In this document: piece by piece, positions 7,162-15,526 of the stretch
Numbering within the stretch: position 1 is the stretch's first letter
Layout: each line of letters begins with the position of its first letter
Origin: Bacteroidales bacterium
Lineage (GTDB): Bacteria > Bacteroidota > Bacteroidia > Bacteroidales > Marinilabiliaceae
Assembly: GCA_900766825.1 (NCBI GenBank)
Contig: CAAFWU010000089.1
Span: 1 to 26,173, forward strand
Length of the DNA stretch: 26,173 nt
Direction: 5' to 3'
Program-made: the position numbers and the translations under genes
The notes under the pieces: model-generated
What the model was told of the DNA's origin: nothing
The model's input: the letters and a program-made list of their open reading frames with translations, nothing else
Database searches by the model: none

Positions 7162-9672
7162 CTACTGATTATTCTTTTTACCAGACTCCTCGAGCCACTT
7201 CACTTTAATGCCGCGCTTGAGGATGAACTTGACCACTGTATGGTAAAGGAAAGGCTGAAGTGTATAGGCCAAAATAACAGCCGAGCTCATGCCTATGATT
7301 GTGGCAATGCCAATGGAAGCCAAAGCAGGGTGCGAAGCCAGCAGCAGTGAACCAGTGCTAACTACCAAAACAACGGCCGAGAAGAATATGGCAGTTTTGT
7401 GATAGACAAGCAATTGAGGTTCCGACTGGCTCTTAGCTTTGGATAGCAAACCATCCATAACAAAGATGCTATAGTCTACACCGATGCCAAAGATGAACGT
7501 AGATATGACAATGTTGATGAGGTTGAACTGCAAGCCAAAGATGCCCATGATGCCCAGCACGATGAACCAACTAATGGTCATTGGGATAAAAGCAATGACG
7601 GCCAGAAGGATGTTGCGGAACCAGAGGAGCAAGATAACGAAGACAAAGGCCATGGAGATGTTGAGGGCCGTATGGAAGTCGTCGTTGATGGAGCGAACCA
7701 TCTCCTCGGTATAGAACATTGGGTCTACGACAATGCAGTTTGTTGCATTAACAAGCGTCTTACCCACCTCTTTTTTGTCAATTTCGCGAACCTGAGCCGA
7801 GGTGTAGACCATATAGACGCCATCTGTGAACTCGATGATGTTTGCCAAAAGACCCTCAGGAAGAATCTCATCCTCATAGGGATAGACGAGGTCGTAGTCC
7901 TGAGTTAGAACATCGCGGAAGGGGCTGAAGAAAGCGGGGTTGATGCCAGATGCATTGCATGCTACAGCCACCGACTTCATGGTCTGGTCCACACGGTCTT
8001 CGGTCCAAAGGTTTTGCCAAGCTGCGATGCGAGCCTCCTGTTCCTCCTCGGTGGGGAACATAAGGGCCGCTTTGGAGAAGCCCTTGACTTTGCCCTCGAG
8101 TTTTAGAGAGTCGAGAACCGACATCATGATGCGGTTTTGCGCCAAAGCCACATCGAGCGAAGAGTCTGAGGTTGCGTAGTAGACGGTTACGAGCCCAGGC
8201 TGAGTCTTGCTTTGGAGGAGCTCCTGACTCTCCTTGACCTTGGGCGAGGTGTAATTGATGTTGCGCAAATCGGCATCGAAAGTAACCCACTGCTGAGTAT
8301 AGAAACATACGGCAGCAAGCACAACGATGGCAGCGATGAGCCACTTATGTTTTTCGAAGCTATGAGAATTGAAACGCTCGAGAGCCCTAAAAGCCTTGCG
8401 CGAACGACGGTTGCGCTCGGCGTTGAAGAAGTGGGGCAAGAAGACGAGGCTGAAGAATGTGGTGCCAGCCAAAGAGAGCGAAGCGAAGAGACCGAAATCG
8501 CGCAGGAGCTCTGAGTTGGTGAACATGAGACCAAGGAAAGAGCCTATTGTTGTGAGGCAACCGAGGAAAACAGGCTTGACCTGATCGCGAATGACGCGTT
8601 CGGGGGTGCTTACGTATTTATAATGAGTGATGACGTGCAGACAGTAGCTGAGTGCAACACCCAAAACAATGGCACCTATGCCGAGAGCCATGAGCGACAT
8701 ACTGCCCTTGATGAGGAACATCATGGCCAAGGCGAAGCAAGCACCATAGCACACGGGGAGGATGAGTGTGGGGATGGTGGATTTGTTTTTAAAGCAGAGG
8801 CCGATGACAATGCATACCAAGAGGAGCGATATGGAGAGCGTTAGGCTAAGATCTTTCTTAATCTGACGGCTATTGTTGACACTTTGAACGGGCGAACCGT
8901 GAAAGAGTATTTTGAGGTCGGGATGCTCTGCCTCGAGCAGATCAATTTGCTCCTCGATGAGCTGAACTAGTTTAGTACCACTCTTGGAATCGAAGGACTT
9001 GAAGCAGGGAGAGACATAGGCGAGGGCCACGGTTGTATCTGGCGTAAAGAGATGACCTTCGTAGATAACCTGCGAACTTCCCAAACCATCTTTGATCTCC
9101 TTAACTTCGTTAATTATAATGTTGCGGAGACCAATGGGGTCGGCAGCGAGCATATCCTTCATTACCATGCCAGCCTGAGATGTAAGCATGGCACGCGTTT
9201 GAGCCACATTGACGGCTATGGAGGAGTCGGCGGTAAGAGCCTTTATGGATGCGTAGTCGGCGGTGTCGACAAATAGGGGGAAATTGTCGGCCAGATAACC
9301 CACAAGATCAACCATTTGCATCTCATCGACCTGCGACAGGATGTCGGAGAAGAGGAGGTTGCTGGAGTCTGCCTCGGTCATATTGTCCACAAACTCATCG
9401 CAATACTCAACAAGATCGTCGGGAGCGAGGGGTTCGTTGGGGTCGGCCGAAGTGAGGAGGACAAAAATTTTGTCCTTTACCTTAAGTTGAGAGAAAGCGA
9501 GACTGCCCTCTTCCGATTCGCTTGTTGCGGGAAGAAGTTTGGTAATGTCCTCTTCGAACTGAACCTGCGCACCGAGGATAATGAAAAGAATGGTGCTGAT
9601 TATGAGTAGCGACCAACGGAGCGCTTTGTGTTGCGAGAAGAACCTATAGATCCAGAGGCACAGTTTTGTCAT
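7162..9672 (-). CDS. MMPL/RND-type exporter of the polyene/lipid group
   Basis: This is an 836-residue integral membrane protein with two homologous halves. Each has one N-terminal helix (about 17-38 and 444-465), a periplasmic domain of about 200 residues, then a bundle of helices. The halves carry the related motifs G-V-A-L-S-Y-C-L-H and G-I-G-V-D-Y-S-I-F, the latter being the typical MMPL/SSD helix-4 motif. Its size and weak loops fit the predicted exporter subfamily found in aryl-polyene and flexirubin-type clusters, which uses the proton-motive force to move lipids or hydrophobic products out of the inner membrane. The downstream FAD enzyme and LolA-like carrier begin within 28 and 17 bases, so the three form one transcript. 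The 274-base gap in front holds a terminator for the ACP gene. No clear TAnnTTTG promoter was found for the exporter. Confidence 0.88.
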   Translation of the reverse strand: MTKLCLWIYRFFSQHKALRWSLLIISTILFIILGAQVQFEEDITKLLPATSESEEGSLAFSQLKVKDKIFVLLTSADPNEPLAPDDLVEYCDEFVDNMTEADSSNLLFSDILSQVDEMQMVDLVGYLADNFPLFVDTADYASIKALTADSSIAVNVAQTRAMLTSQAGMVMKDMLAADPIGLRNIIINEVKEIKDGLGSSQVIYEGHLFTPDTTVALAYVSPCFKSFDSKSGTKLVQLIEEQIDLLEAEHPDLKILFHGSPVQSVNNSRQIKKDLSLTLSISLLLVCIVIGLCFKNKSTIPTLILPVCYGACFALAMMFLIKGSMSLMALGIGAIVLGVALSYCLHVITHYKYVSTPERVIRDQVKPVFLGCLTTIGSFLGLMFTNSELLRDFGLFASLSLAGTTFFSLVFLPHFFNAERNRRSRKAFRALERFNSHSFEKHKWLIAAIVVLAAVCFYTQQWVTFDADLRNINYTSPKVKESQELLQSKTQPGLVTVYYATSDSSLDVALAQNRIMMSVLDSLKLEGKVKGFSKAALMFPTEEEQEARIAAWQNLWTEDRVDQTMKSVAVACNASGINPAFFSPFRDVLTQDYDLVYPYEDEILPEGLLANIIEFTDGVYMVYTSAQVREIDKKEVGKTLVNATNCIVVDPMFYTEEMVRSINDDFHTALNISMAFVFVILLLWFRNILLAVIAFIPMTISWFIVLGIMGIFGLQFNLINIVISTFIFGIGVDYSIFVMDGLLSKAKSQSEPQLLVYHKTAIFFSAVVLVVSTGSLLLASHPALASIGIATIIGMSSAVILAYTLQPFLYHTVVKFILKRGIKVKWLEESGKKNNQ

Positions 9673-9785
9673 ATCAAATTAATAGCTGTAGCAAATAGGA
9701 TAAAGAAGCCGAGTGTTGGCTCAAAAAATGCGTAAAGGACTAATCCTTAGAGCGAAACGAAAAGAAAAGGGATGGAAGGAAAACG

Positions 9786-9850
9786 AAAAAACACCGCACT
9801 GGAGCAAGCAAAACACTCAAAAGAGGGAGATGCAAAACTCCAGAACGGTG
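9786..9850 (-). terminator. Terminator/attenuator between ACP and exporter genes
   Basis: On the minus strand the arms CACCG-TT-CTGGAG (9838-9850) and CTCCAG-TG-CGGTG (9792-9804) form an 11-bp stem with a 2-base internal mismatch and a 33-base loop. It is followed directly by six U (complement of 9786-9791). It begins about 97 bases after the ACP stop codon. The large loop makes it less certain than the other terminators here. Confidence 0.6.
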
Positions 9851-9946
9851 CAAGATTAAACATCGACAATGCTCCACGAAAGAGCAGAAATCAAATCAGC
9901 ACAATACATATAATCCGATGAGAAGAGCATCAGACTTAGGTATCGA

Positions 9947-10186
9947 TTACTGATGAGAAGCGATGTAATTGTAGAGGTCAGCGAAAGTCCTGATGGTTCC
10001 AACCTCATTACCAGCGATTTTTACGCCGAACTCGCTCTCGATGAGAGCTACCATGTCGACGAGGCTGAGGCTATCGAGTTGGAGGGTCTCTTTGATGTTA
10101 GCATCGGGTGTGATGTCGCTGATTTCAGCCTCAAACTCCTCAGCCAACACGCTGTTGACCTTTTCAATAAGTTCGTTCATTTCCAT
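9947..10186 (-). CDS. Acyl carrier protein
   Basis: This is a 79-residue acidic helical protein with the phosphopantetheine attachment motif L-Q-L-D-S-L-S-L-V-D-M (Ser39), followed by helix II V-A-L-I-E-S-E-F-G-V-K-I. This is diagnostic for acyl carrier proteins. Two in-frame ATGs are close together (10186 and 10180); the upstream one is chosen, but either could be used. It lies 378 bases downstream of the ketosynthase and 274 bases upstream of the exporter, so it is a dedicated ACP of this group rather than the fatty-acid ACP, which is normally beside fabF. A terminator follows it and a possible promoter precedes it, so it may be made in excess over its neighbours. Confidence 0.93.
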   Translation of the reverse strand: MEMNELIEKVNSVLAEEFEAEISDITPDANIKETLQLDSLSLVDMVALIESEFGVKIAGNEVGTIRTFADLYNYIASHQ

Positions 10187-10464
10187 TTCTTTATCTTAGA
10201 TGACTTGTTTGTTACCTTAAAAGGGATGCTACTTGATTCTACAGCCACCATTAGAGTAGATTCGAGTTCAATTTACGAAGTTCTCAGAACGCCATCAGAA
10301 CTCAATCTAAAGGAGACTCAGCACTTAGCAGACCTTATTTTGCAAAATGCATCGGACATAAATGGCTGATTTGCATAGTCAAAAGAGCCTTTGATGAATG
10401 AGATGCAAGGGTGTTTGGGTGATGTGTGGACTGAAAATGTTTAGATACATTCACCAAACGTCTG

Positions 10465-10472
10465 CAAAAGTA
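10465..10472 (-). promoter_or_regulatory. Putative -7 box in front of the ACP gene
   Basis: On the minus strand the bases read TACTTTTG, matching TAnnTTTG. The -33 region about 20 bases upstream has only TTTC. The implied leader is long (about 270 bases), so the assignment is tentative. Confidence 0.35.
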
Positions 10473-10508
10473 ATCTTTTAGTGCGAAGAAACATTGAAAA
10501 AAGGGCAT

Positions 10509-10544
10509 AAAAAACTAAAATTGCAATAAAAGTTTTCTATGCAA
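10509..10544 (-). terminator. Possible weak terminator after ketosynthase gene
   Basis: On the minus strand TTGCATA (10538-10544) can pair with TATTGCAA (10521-10528) with one bulge. It is followed by TTTTAGTTTTTT (complement of 10509-10520). The stem is AT-rich and weak, about 20 bases after the stop codon. Confidence 0.35.
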
Positions 10545-10564
10545 CCGAATCAATGCAGTAGATA

Positions 10565-11785
10565 TTAGAGGTTACGGACAACCAAAGTTGAGTTGGTGCC
10601 ACCGAAACCGAATGAGTTAGAGAGGAAGGTATCGAAGTGTGCCGATACTCGCTGACCAGGGATGTTGAGTTTGGCCGAATCCTCATCGGGGTTCTCGAAG
10701 TTGAGGTTGGCAGCGATGAAGTCGTTCTTCATCATAAGAATGGTGTAGACGATTTCGCTTGCGCCAGCCATCCACATCTCGTGACCTGTTTGACCCTTGG
10801 TAGAGGTGATGAAGGGCTTGTAGTCGCCCATGACGCGGTCGATGGCCTTAGCCTCGTTCTGGTCGCCAACGTGGGTTGAAGTGGCGTGGGCATTGATGTA
10901 TCCAATCTCGCGGAGGTCGATGCCAGCCTGCTCAATGGACATAAGGAGCGAGCGAGCGGGACCGTCGACATTGGGAGTGGAGATATGGTCGCCATTAGAG
11001 GAGAAGCCATAGCCAAGTATTTCTGCAAGAATTGGGGCGCCACGTTTCACAGCGCTCTCGTAACTCTCGATGACCACAGTGGCAGCACCACCGCCAGGAA
11101 CGAGACCGTCACGGTCGCGGTCAAATGGGCGTGAGGCCTTGGTGGGCTCATCTTCGCGTGCCGAGAAGGCCGAGATGCCATCGAAGCTGCCGATGGAGAA
11201 GGGGTTAACCTCCTGTGCGCCACCGCAGACGATGCACTCCTGCAGACCTTCGCGGATAAGGAGAGTGCCCAGACCGATGGCGTGGGAACCGCTGGCACAA
11301 GCACCAGAAACTGTGAGGTTCATACCCTTGAGTTTGAAAAGGCACGAGAGGTTCATGGTGACGGTAGAGTTCATGGACTGGAAGATGGCGCCAGAACCTA
11401 CAAGCGTGGTGTCCTTTTTCTCTCTCATGATGTCTACGCTCTTAACCACGGCGTCGGCACTGCTATCGTTGCCGTAGAGGATGCCCACGTTGTGAGCCTC
11501 GATGTAGTCTTGGTCGAGACGAGCGTTGGCTAAAGCGTCACGTGTGGCCAGATAGGCATACTTAACCTCGTCGGCCATGTAGACACGTTGGCTACGCGAG
11601 AGAATACCCTTGAGGTCGGGGACATCGACCTTGGCAGTGAGGGCAGAACGGAAACCCATCTCTTTGCGGACGGGATCGAAAATTATGCCAGACTTGCCAT
11701 TGTAGAGTGAATCCCTAACTTCATCGAGTGTCTTGCCGAGGCAAGAGTAGATGCCGAGACCAGTGATAACGACTCTCCTTTTCAT
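10565..11785 (-). CDS. Beta-ketoacyl-ACP synthase (KAS II/FabF-like)
   Basis: This is a 406-residue thiolase-fold condensing enzyme. The nucleophile is Cys163 in V-S-G-A-C-A-S-G-S-H, and the two catalytic histidines are visible as H300 in N-A-H-A-T-S-T and H335 in K-G-Q-T-G-H-E-M-W-M-A-G. It also has the C-terminal S-N-S-F-G-F-G-G-T-N. The complete Cys-His-His triad indicates an active chain-elongating enzyme rather than a chain-length factor. The catalytic neighbourhood S-G-A-C-A-S-G differs from housekeeping FabF (T-A-C-A-T-G), which is seen in secondary-metabolite and aryl-polyene KS proteins. It leads the group ACP, exporter, FAD enzyme, LolA. No ketoreductase, dehydratase or acyltransferase is adjacent, so chain processing must use enzymes encoded elsewhere. 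Confidence 0.92.
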   Translation of the reverse strand: MKRRVVITGLGIYSCLGKTLDEVRDSLYNGKSGIIFDPVRKEMGFRSALTAKVDVPDLKGILSRSQRVYMADEVKYAYLATRDALANARLDQDYIEAHNVGILYGNDSSADAVVKSVDIMREKKDTTLVGSGAIFQSMNSTVTMNLSCLFKLKGMNLTVSGACASGSHAIGLGTLLIREGLQECIVCGGAQEVNPFSIGSFDGISAFSAREDEPTKASRPFDRDRDGLVPGGGAATVVIESYESAVKRGAPILAEILGYGFSSNGDHISTPNVDGPARSLLMSIEQAGIDLREIGYINAHATSTHVGDQNEAKAIDRVMGDYKPFITSTKGQTGHEMWMAGASEIVYTILMMKNDFIAANLNFENPDEDSAKLNIPGQRVSAHFDTFLSNSFGFGGTNSTLVVRNL

Positions 11786-12086
11786 ACTGCTTCTTTATAT
11801 ATTGTCTTTTTCTTATTTGTCCTTTTGTGAAAAGAAATTCTTGTGTTTGATGCTGCTCTTTGAAACAGTATCTGTATTAAGAATTTCGGACTGCAAGTTA
11901 GTAATTTTGAGTTTTGAATAAAAAAGTGCCCTTTTGAGTTAATGGTCCTATTGGACGTATTTAAGCATTTAGCATACTCATATTCAACAACATAGGTATA
12001 AACACACGAAACATAAAAGCTTAAATTGCGACAAGGGCAAATGATAATTTATTCACCTTGCGAGGTGGTATATTTACGTAGGCAAG
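11786..12086. other. Intergenic between histidine kinase and KS genes, 301 bases
   Basis: AT-rich. A short hairpin CACCT/AGGTG (12054-12067), just after the kinase stop, could be a weak terminator but lacks a clear U-run. No exact TAnnTTTG box faces the ketosynthase gene. The direct repeat TTTTGAGTT occurs twice within about 11905-11940. No small gene is supported. Confidence 0.55.
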
Positions 12087-14162
12087 TTAGGTCATATCCC
12101 CCCTTAGAGTCTCAATCATTTTTGGGGCGAGGGCAGGGAGAGTGAAGATGAATTTGGCACCGTTTGCATAGGAGGTGTCGACCCATATCTTGCCGCCCAA
12201 TCTATTGACAATCATGCGACAGAGCGAGAGCCCAAGGCCTGTGCCAGCGGCATACTCATCGAGTTTTACAAAACGATTAAATAGTTCCTCGGCCTTCTCT
12301 GGCGGCACGCCGCAACCTGTGTCGGTTACGGATATTTGCAGTTCCTCGGCTGGAGCTACGTCGGACTGAGTTGCAGCGACAATGTTGTTGGGGATCTTGC
12401 GTTTGAGTTCGATTGTTATGCTGCCTTGCTTGGTAAACTTGACGGCATTGCCGAGGAGATTGAGGACGACTTGCTGAACACGCTGTCGGTCGGTCATGAA
12501 GAAATAGCTCTCCATGGCAGAGAGGAAGACAAACTGCACGTCGGAGTTTCCTTGTGCCATTTGAACAGAAGCCATGGCGGTTCGGCAGAGATCGACCATG
12601 TCAACCTCCTCGATTTTGAAACGAGCTTTGCCAGACTCGAGGCGGGAAATATCGAGGACGCCGTTGAGTAGACCTGTTAGGAGGGCACTGTTTTTCTTTA
12701 TGATGTCGGATATGTTTTTCTTCTCTTCGAGGGAGAGTTCGACGCCATCGGCTTGCATGGTCAGGACTTGCGAGAAGCCGACAATGGCGTTGAGTGGTGT
12801 TCGGATTTCGTGGCTCATGTCGGCCAAGAAAGAGGTTTTGAGGAGGCTATTGGCCTCGGCTCGGTTTTTGGCCTCAATGAGTTCCTCTTGCTTGTCTTTG
12901 AGTTCGTTGGTTAGGGCTTTGACCTTGCGGAGGTGGAGGCTAACAAATGCCAAAGAGACAATGAGGAGGAGGAAGAGGATGCTAAAAAAGGTGATTTCGG
13001 TGCCAAACTCCTCGAATACAGAAAGGGGAACATCGACAATCTCTGCACCACTGGGCAAATCTTTGGGGTCTATGCTAAAGGTTTGTAGGGCGTTGTGGTT
13101 GAAGACATAGCTGTCGGCTACAAACTTGAGGCAGGTTTTGCCAGTGGCAAAAAAGTTGCAGACTTGATGGGCCAGTTCGGCTCCATAGTTACCATAGTCT
13201 GGGATGAAGCCGCCAATGGCCCAATCGTGGAGACCTGAGCTGGAGAGGGTGAAGACGGGCAACTGGGTGTTGTTTTGCTTCAGAACGGCTATGGACGAGG
13301 TGATATAGAAACGGTTGTCCTTATCATAGCGCCATGTGGCAATAATGAGGGCCGAACTGTCGGGCAGACTTGAGACTGTGTCGGCAGCTGAGAGGATGGT
13401 GAGGTTACGACCATCGAGCCAAACGAAGTCGTAGTCTGGAAAACGCTCAGCTTGGTCGATGCACATGGATTTTAGAGCCAGACCGCCATAGCTATTATCC
13501 GAGAGGAGGGCCAAATGCTTGACGTTAGGGAAATAGTGGCGAACGAGTTCGATATTTTTCTCGAGGTTATACTCATAGAAGAAGCCACCAACCACATTAT
13601 AGAGTCCGCAGACATCGGCAATGTCGTGGCTTTCTGGAGTCCAGGCCGAGAGATCGAATTGTTGTGATGGGATCTCGATATAGTTGCGGCTGCCCATGGC
13701 ACAGAAGACAGGAAGGTCGGGAACCTGCGAAATGTCCTGACTGAGATATGTTGCCATGGCCTCCTGACCGAGAAGAAGGAGGACGTCGGGCTTAACATCT
13801 TGAGCCTGGTACTTGTTGAGGATGCGGCGCATGTTGTCGTGCCAGACGGTGAGGTCCTTGAAGTTGTCGCACCCGAGAGCCTCGACAGAAATGTTGACTT
13901 TGACGCCATCGGCATTCATCTGTTTCTCGAACGAATCGATGACTTTGGAACCAGAACTGGCATCGGGGTTATAGGATAGGATGACCAAAATGTTACGCTG
14001 CTTTTCGGCAGCACAGACAACAGAAGAGCTGCAGAAATGGGCCATAAGGATTAGGAGCAAAGTCAGGAGTGGTGACTTTGCCCTTAGGCCAAACGAAAAG
14101 AGTCTGAGCCTGAGTGATATGCTATGCGCACAAAAAGTATGCACCAGAGAGTGTAGGGTCAT
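12087..14162 (-). CDS. Membrane sensor histidine kinase with periplasmic substrate-binding-like domain
   Basis: This is a 691-residue protein. The N-terminus has an Arg-rich stretch and a hydrophobic signal segment (about 30-50). A later start, M40, would leave too little of this segment, so the first ATG is kept. Residues about 55-375 resemble an ABC-transporter substrate-binding / Peripla_BP fold (N-I-L-V-I-L-S-Y-N at 57-65, then A-L-I-I-A-T-W near 275). One membrane helix spans about 388-410, then a coiled coil (412-440). HisKA has the phospho-accepting His451 in S-H-E-I-R-T-P-L-N. The ATPase domain shows N-L-L-G-N-A-V-K-F-T (N572), D-T-G-C-G (614-618) and G-T-G-L-G-L-S (640-646). No receiver or DNA-binding domain is fused, and no response regulator gene is nearby. 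It starts 48 bases after the second CHR gene, so it is probably in that transcript. The ligand is unknown. Confidence 0.88.
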   Translation of the reverse strand: MTLHSLVHTFCAHSISLRLRLFSFGLRAKSPLLTLLLILMAHFCSSSVVCAAEKQRNILVILSYNPDASSGSKVIDSFEKQMNADGVKVNISVEALGCDNFKDLTVWHDNMRRILNKYQAQDVKPDVLLLLGQEAMATYLSQDISQVPDLPVFCAMGSRNYIEIPSQQFDLSAWTPESHDIADVCGLYNVVGGFFYEYNLEKNIELVRHYFPNVKHLALLSDNSYGGLALKSMCIDQAERFPDYDFVWLDGRNLTILSAADTVSSLPDSSALIIATWRYDKDNRFYITSSIAVLKQNNTQLPVFTLSSSGLHDWAIGGFIPDYGNYGAELAHQVCNFFATGKTCLKFVADSYVFNHNALQTFSIDPKDLPSGAEIVDVPLSVFEEFGTEITFFSILFLLLIVSLAFVSLHLRKVKALTNELKDKQEELIEAKNRAEANSLLKTSFLADMSHEIRTPLNAIVGFSQVLTMQADGVELSLEEKKNISDIIKKNSALLTGLLNGVLDISRLESGKARFKIEEVDMVDLCRTAMASVQMAQGNSDVQFVFLSAMESYFFMTDRQRVQQVVLNLLGNAVKFTKQGSITIELKRKIPNNIVAATQSDVAPAEELQISVTDTGCGVPPEKAEELFNRFVKLDEYAAGTGLGLSLCRMIVNRLGGKIWVDTSYANGAKFIFTLPALAPKMIETLRGDMT

Positions 14163-14210
14163 AGGACAAATGGGGAAAAGCGGAGTCCATGAAACGCAAA
14201 AGCTTGATCA

Positions 14211-14831
14211 TCAGCCCATGATGAGCGAAAGAACAACGCCGAGTGCTCCGCCCAAGAGGGTGAGGGTTATGGCACCAAAACGACGTAAGAGAATGAGCCC
14301 AAAGGTGAGCAGAAAGATAATGACCGCCACGACGTCGAATTGCATAAAGTCATGGGCAAGGCCTGAAACATAGTCAGTTAGAGATGACGAATGCGTTATT
14401 CCTTGTGCCTCGGAGTTGGCCGCTATGGGCCAAAGGGCAGTTTGCGCCATGAAGATAAAGGCACTTGCCATGAGACCGACAGTTGCGGGTCGGATGCCAG
14501 CAAGGATGCTCTGGACGGTGGTGTTGGTCTTGAACCTATCGAGGAAGGCTAAGACCAAGAGGCAGAGAATGAAAGAGGGCAGCGCAACGGCAAACGTGGC
14601 CATACAAGCGCCCGAGAGACCAGCCACTTTGAAGCCAACATAGGTTGCCGCATTGACCGCTATGGGACCTGGGGTAACCTGTGAGAGAGCCACAAGATTG
14701 GAGAATTCGTCGGCCGACATGATGCCAAAATTTTGCACGTCTTGATATATAAGGGGCAAAATGGCATAGCCACCACCGAAACCGATGATGCCGACCTTAA
14801 AGAAAATGAGAAAAAGATAGAGATAGTTCAT
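14211..14831 (-). CDS. Chromate transporter family half-protein (CHR, second of pair)
   Basis: This is a 206-residue membrane protein of the CHR family (single CHR domain). It has the N-terminal F-F-K-V-G-I-I-G-F-G-G-G-Y-A-I-L-P motif and S-Q-V-T-P-G-P-I-A-V-N, both diagnostic, with about five or six hydrophobic helices. Short CHR proteins are known to work as pairs of half-size proteins that together equal one long ChrA. This gene and the one at 14929-15483 form such a pair on the same strand. Real substrates in Bacteroidetes are mostly untested, and chromate export is only an annotation. The 97-base spacing between the halves is wider than the usual overlap or few bases. Confidence 0.9.
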   Translation of the reverse strand: MNYLYLFLIFFKVGIIGFGGGYAILPLIYQDVQNFGIMSADEFSNLVALSQVTPGPIAVNAATYVGFKVAGLSGACMATFAVALPSFILCLLVLAFLDRFKTNTTVQSILAGIRPATVGLMASAFIFMAQTALWPIAANSEAQGITHSSSLTDYVSGLAHDFMQFDVVAVIIFLLTFGLILLRRFGAITLTLLGGALGVVLSLIMG

Positions 14832-14928
14832 CTCTGAATGCTAAACGAAAAAAATATAAGTATCTGTTTTGTAGACAGGTATATTGTTGCAAACGAACAG
14901 AAAGACCAAAGGAACGCAAACCCCTACC

Positions 14929-15483
14929 CTATTTGACTTTAGAGCTATGAAAAAAAGCAAGTCCAACAATGGCACCGAGTACCACAGACCAAGCGGCCGA
15001 GAAGCCCAAGAGGACAACCAGCAGACCGAGAGCCGCCACAATCCAATAGGCAGTGCCACGCAAATTACGCTGAGCGAGGCGAATGACGGTGTCGAGAATG
15101 AGGGCGGCCGAAGCTGCTTTGATGCCCACGAAGACCATCTTGACATACACGTTATCTTCGAAGCCTTGTAAGAGGGCCAATATCAGCACAATGGCGAGCA
15201 AAGCTGGCAGTGCGGTGCCTAAGGCTGCACATATGGCACCGACAAGCCCCGCACGTTTATGACCTACGAATATGCTAACGTTGATGGCCACGACACCAGG
15301 AAGGGTCTGCGAGAGAACAACCATTTCGTTCATTTCGTCTTTGGAAATCCAACGACGATGGGCAACAAACTCGTCTTCGATGAATGGAATCATGGCAAGT
15401 CCGCCACCGAAAGTGAAGAAACCAATTTTAAAAAAAGCGCCAAAGAGACTCAAAGTGTCGGAGAGTCCAGAAAATTTGCTCAT
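14929..15483 (-). CDS. Chromate transporter family half-protein (CHR, first of pair)
   Basis: This is a 184-residue membrane protein with F-F-K-I-G-F-F-T-F-G-G-G-L-A-M-I-P (residues 17-33) and S-Q-T-L-P-G-V-V-A-I-N, the CHR-domain signature. It is the N-terminal-type partner of the half-size CHR protein at 14211-14831. It begins 43 bases after the DUF4465 lipoprotein gene, so it may be carried on the same message although no functional link is known. The ATG is at 15483-15481. Inserted alone, a half-CHR would be expected to dimerise with its partner in antiparallel topology, as known for the family. Confidence 0.9.
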   Translation of the reverse strand: MSKFSGLSDTLSLFGAFFKIGFFTFGGGLAMIPFIEDEFVAHRRWISKDEMNEMVVLSQTLPGVVAINVSIFVGHKRAGLVGAICAALGTALPALLAIVLILALLQGFEDNVYVKMVFVGIKAASAALILDTVIRLAQRNLRGTAYWIVAALGLLVVLLGFSAAWSVVLGAIVGLAFFHSSKVK

Positions 15484-15526
15484 TGATGAGAAATCGGTAG
15501 GTCTTTTTATTTATTTTACGACAAAG

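Larger units (their letters stand above)
10187..10564. other. Intergenic between KS and ACP genes, 378 bases
   Basis: Holds a weak terminator-like hairpin next to the ketosynthase stop (10509-10544) and a TAnnTTTG box (10465-10472) facing the ACP gene. This would leave an ACP leader of about 270 bases. The plus-strand open frame across it continues antisense through the ACP gene and shows no recognisable protein. Confidence 0.6.

Noticed and set aside
3199..9672. TolC-like protein as the outer-membrane duct of the MMPL exporter
   Set aside because: There is no membrane-fusion protein, the genes are separated by a terminator (4896-4935) and a 339-base gap, and the LolA-like carrier already offers a route across the periplasm. 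The idea is possible but unsupported.
9953..10369. 138-codon plus-strand open frame covering the ACP gene
   Set aside because: It is antisense to a clearly recognisable ACP with the D-S-L motif, and its own translation matches no family known to me.
14841..15146. 101-codon minus-strand frame overlapping the first CHR gene
   Set aside because: It lies in a different frame within a real CHR gene; its Ser/Trp/Leu-rich translation does not resemble a known protein.
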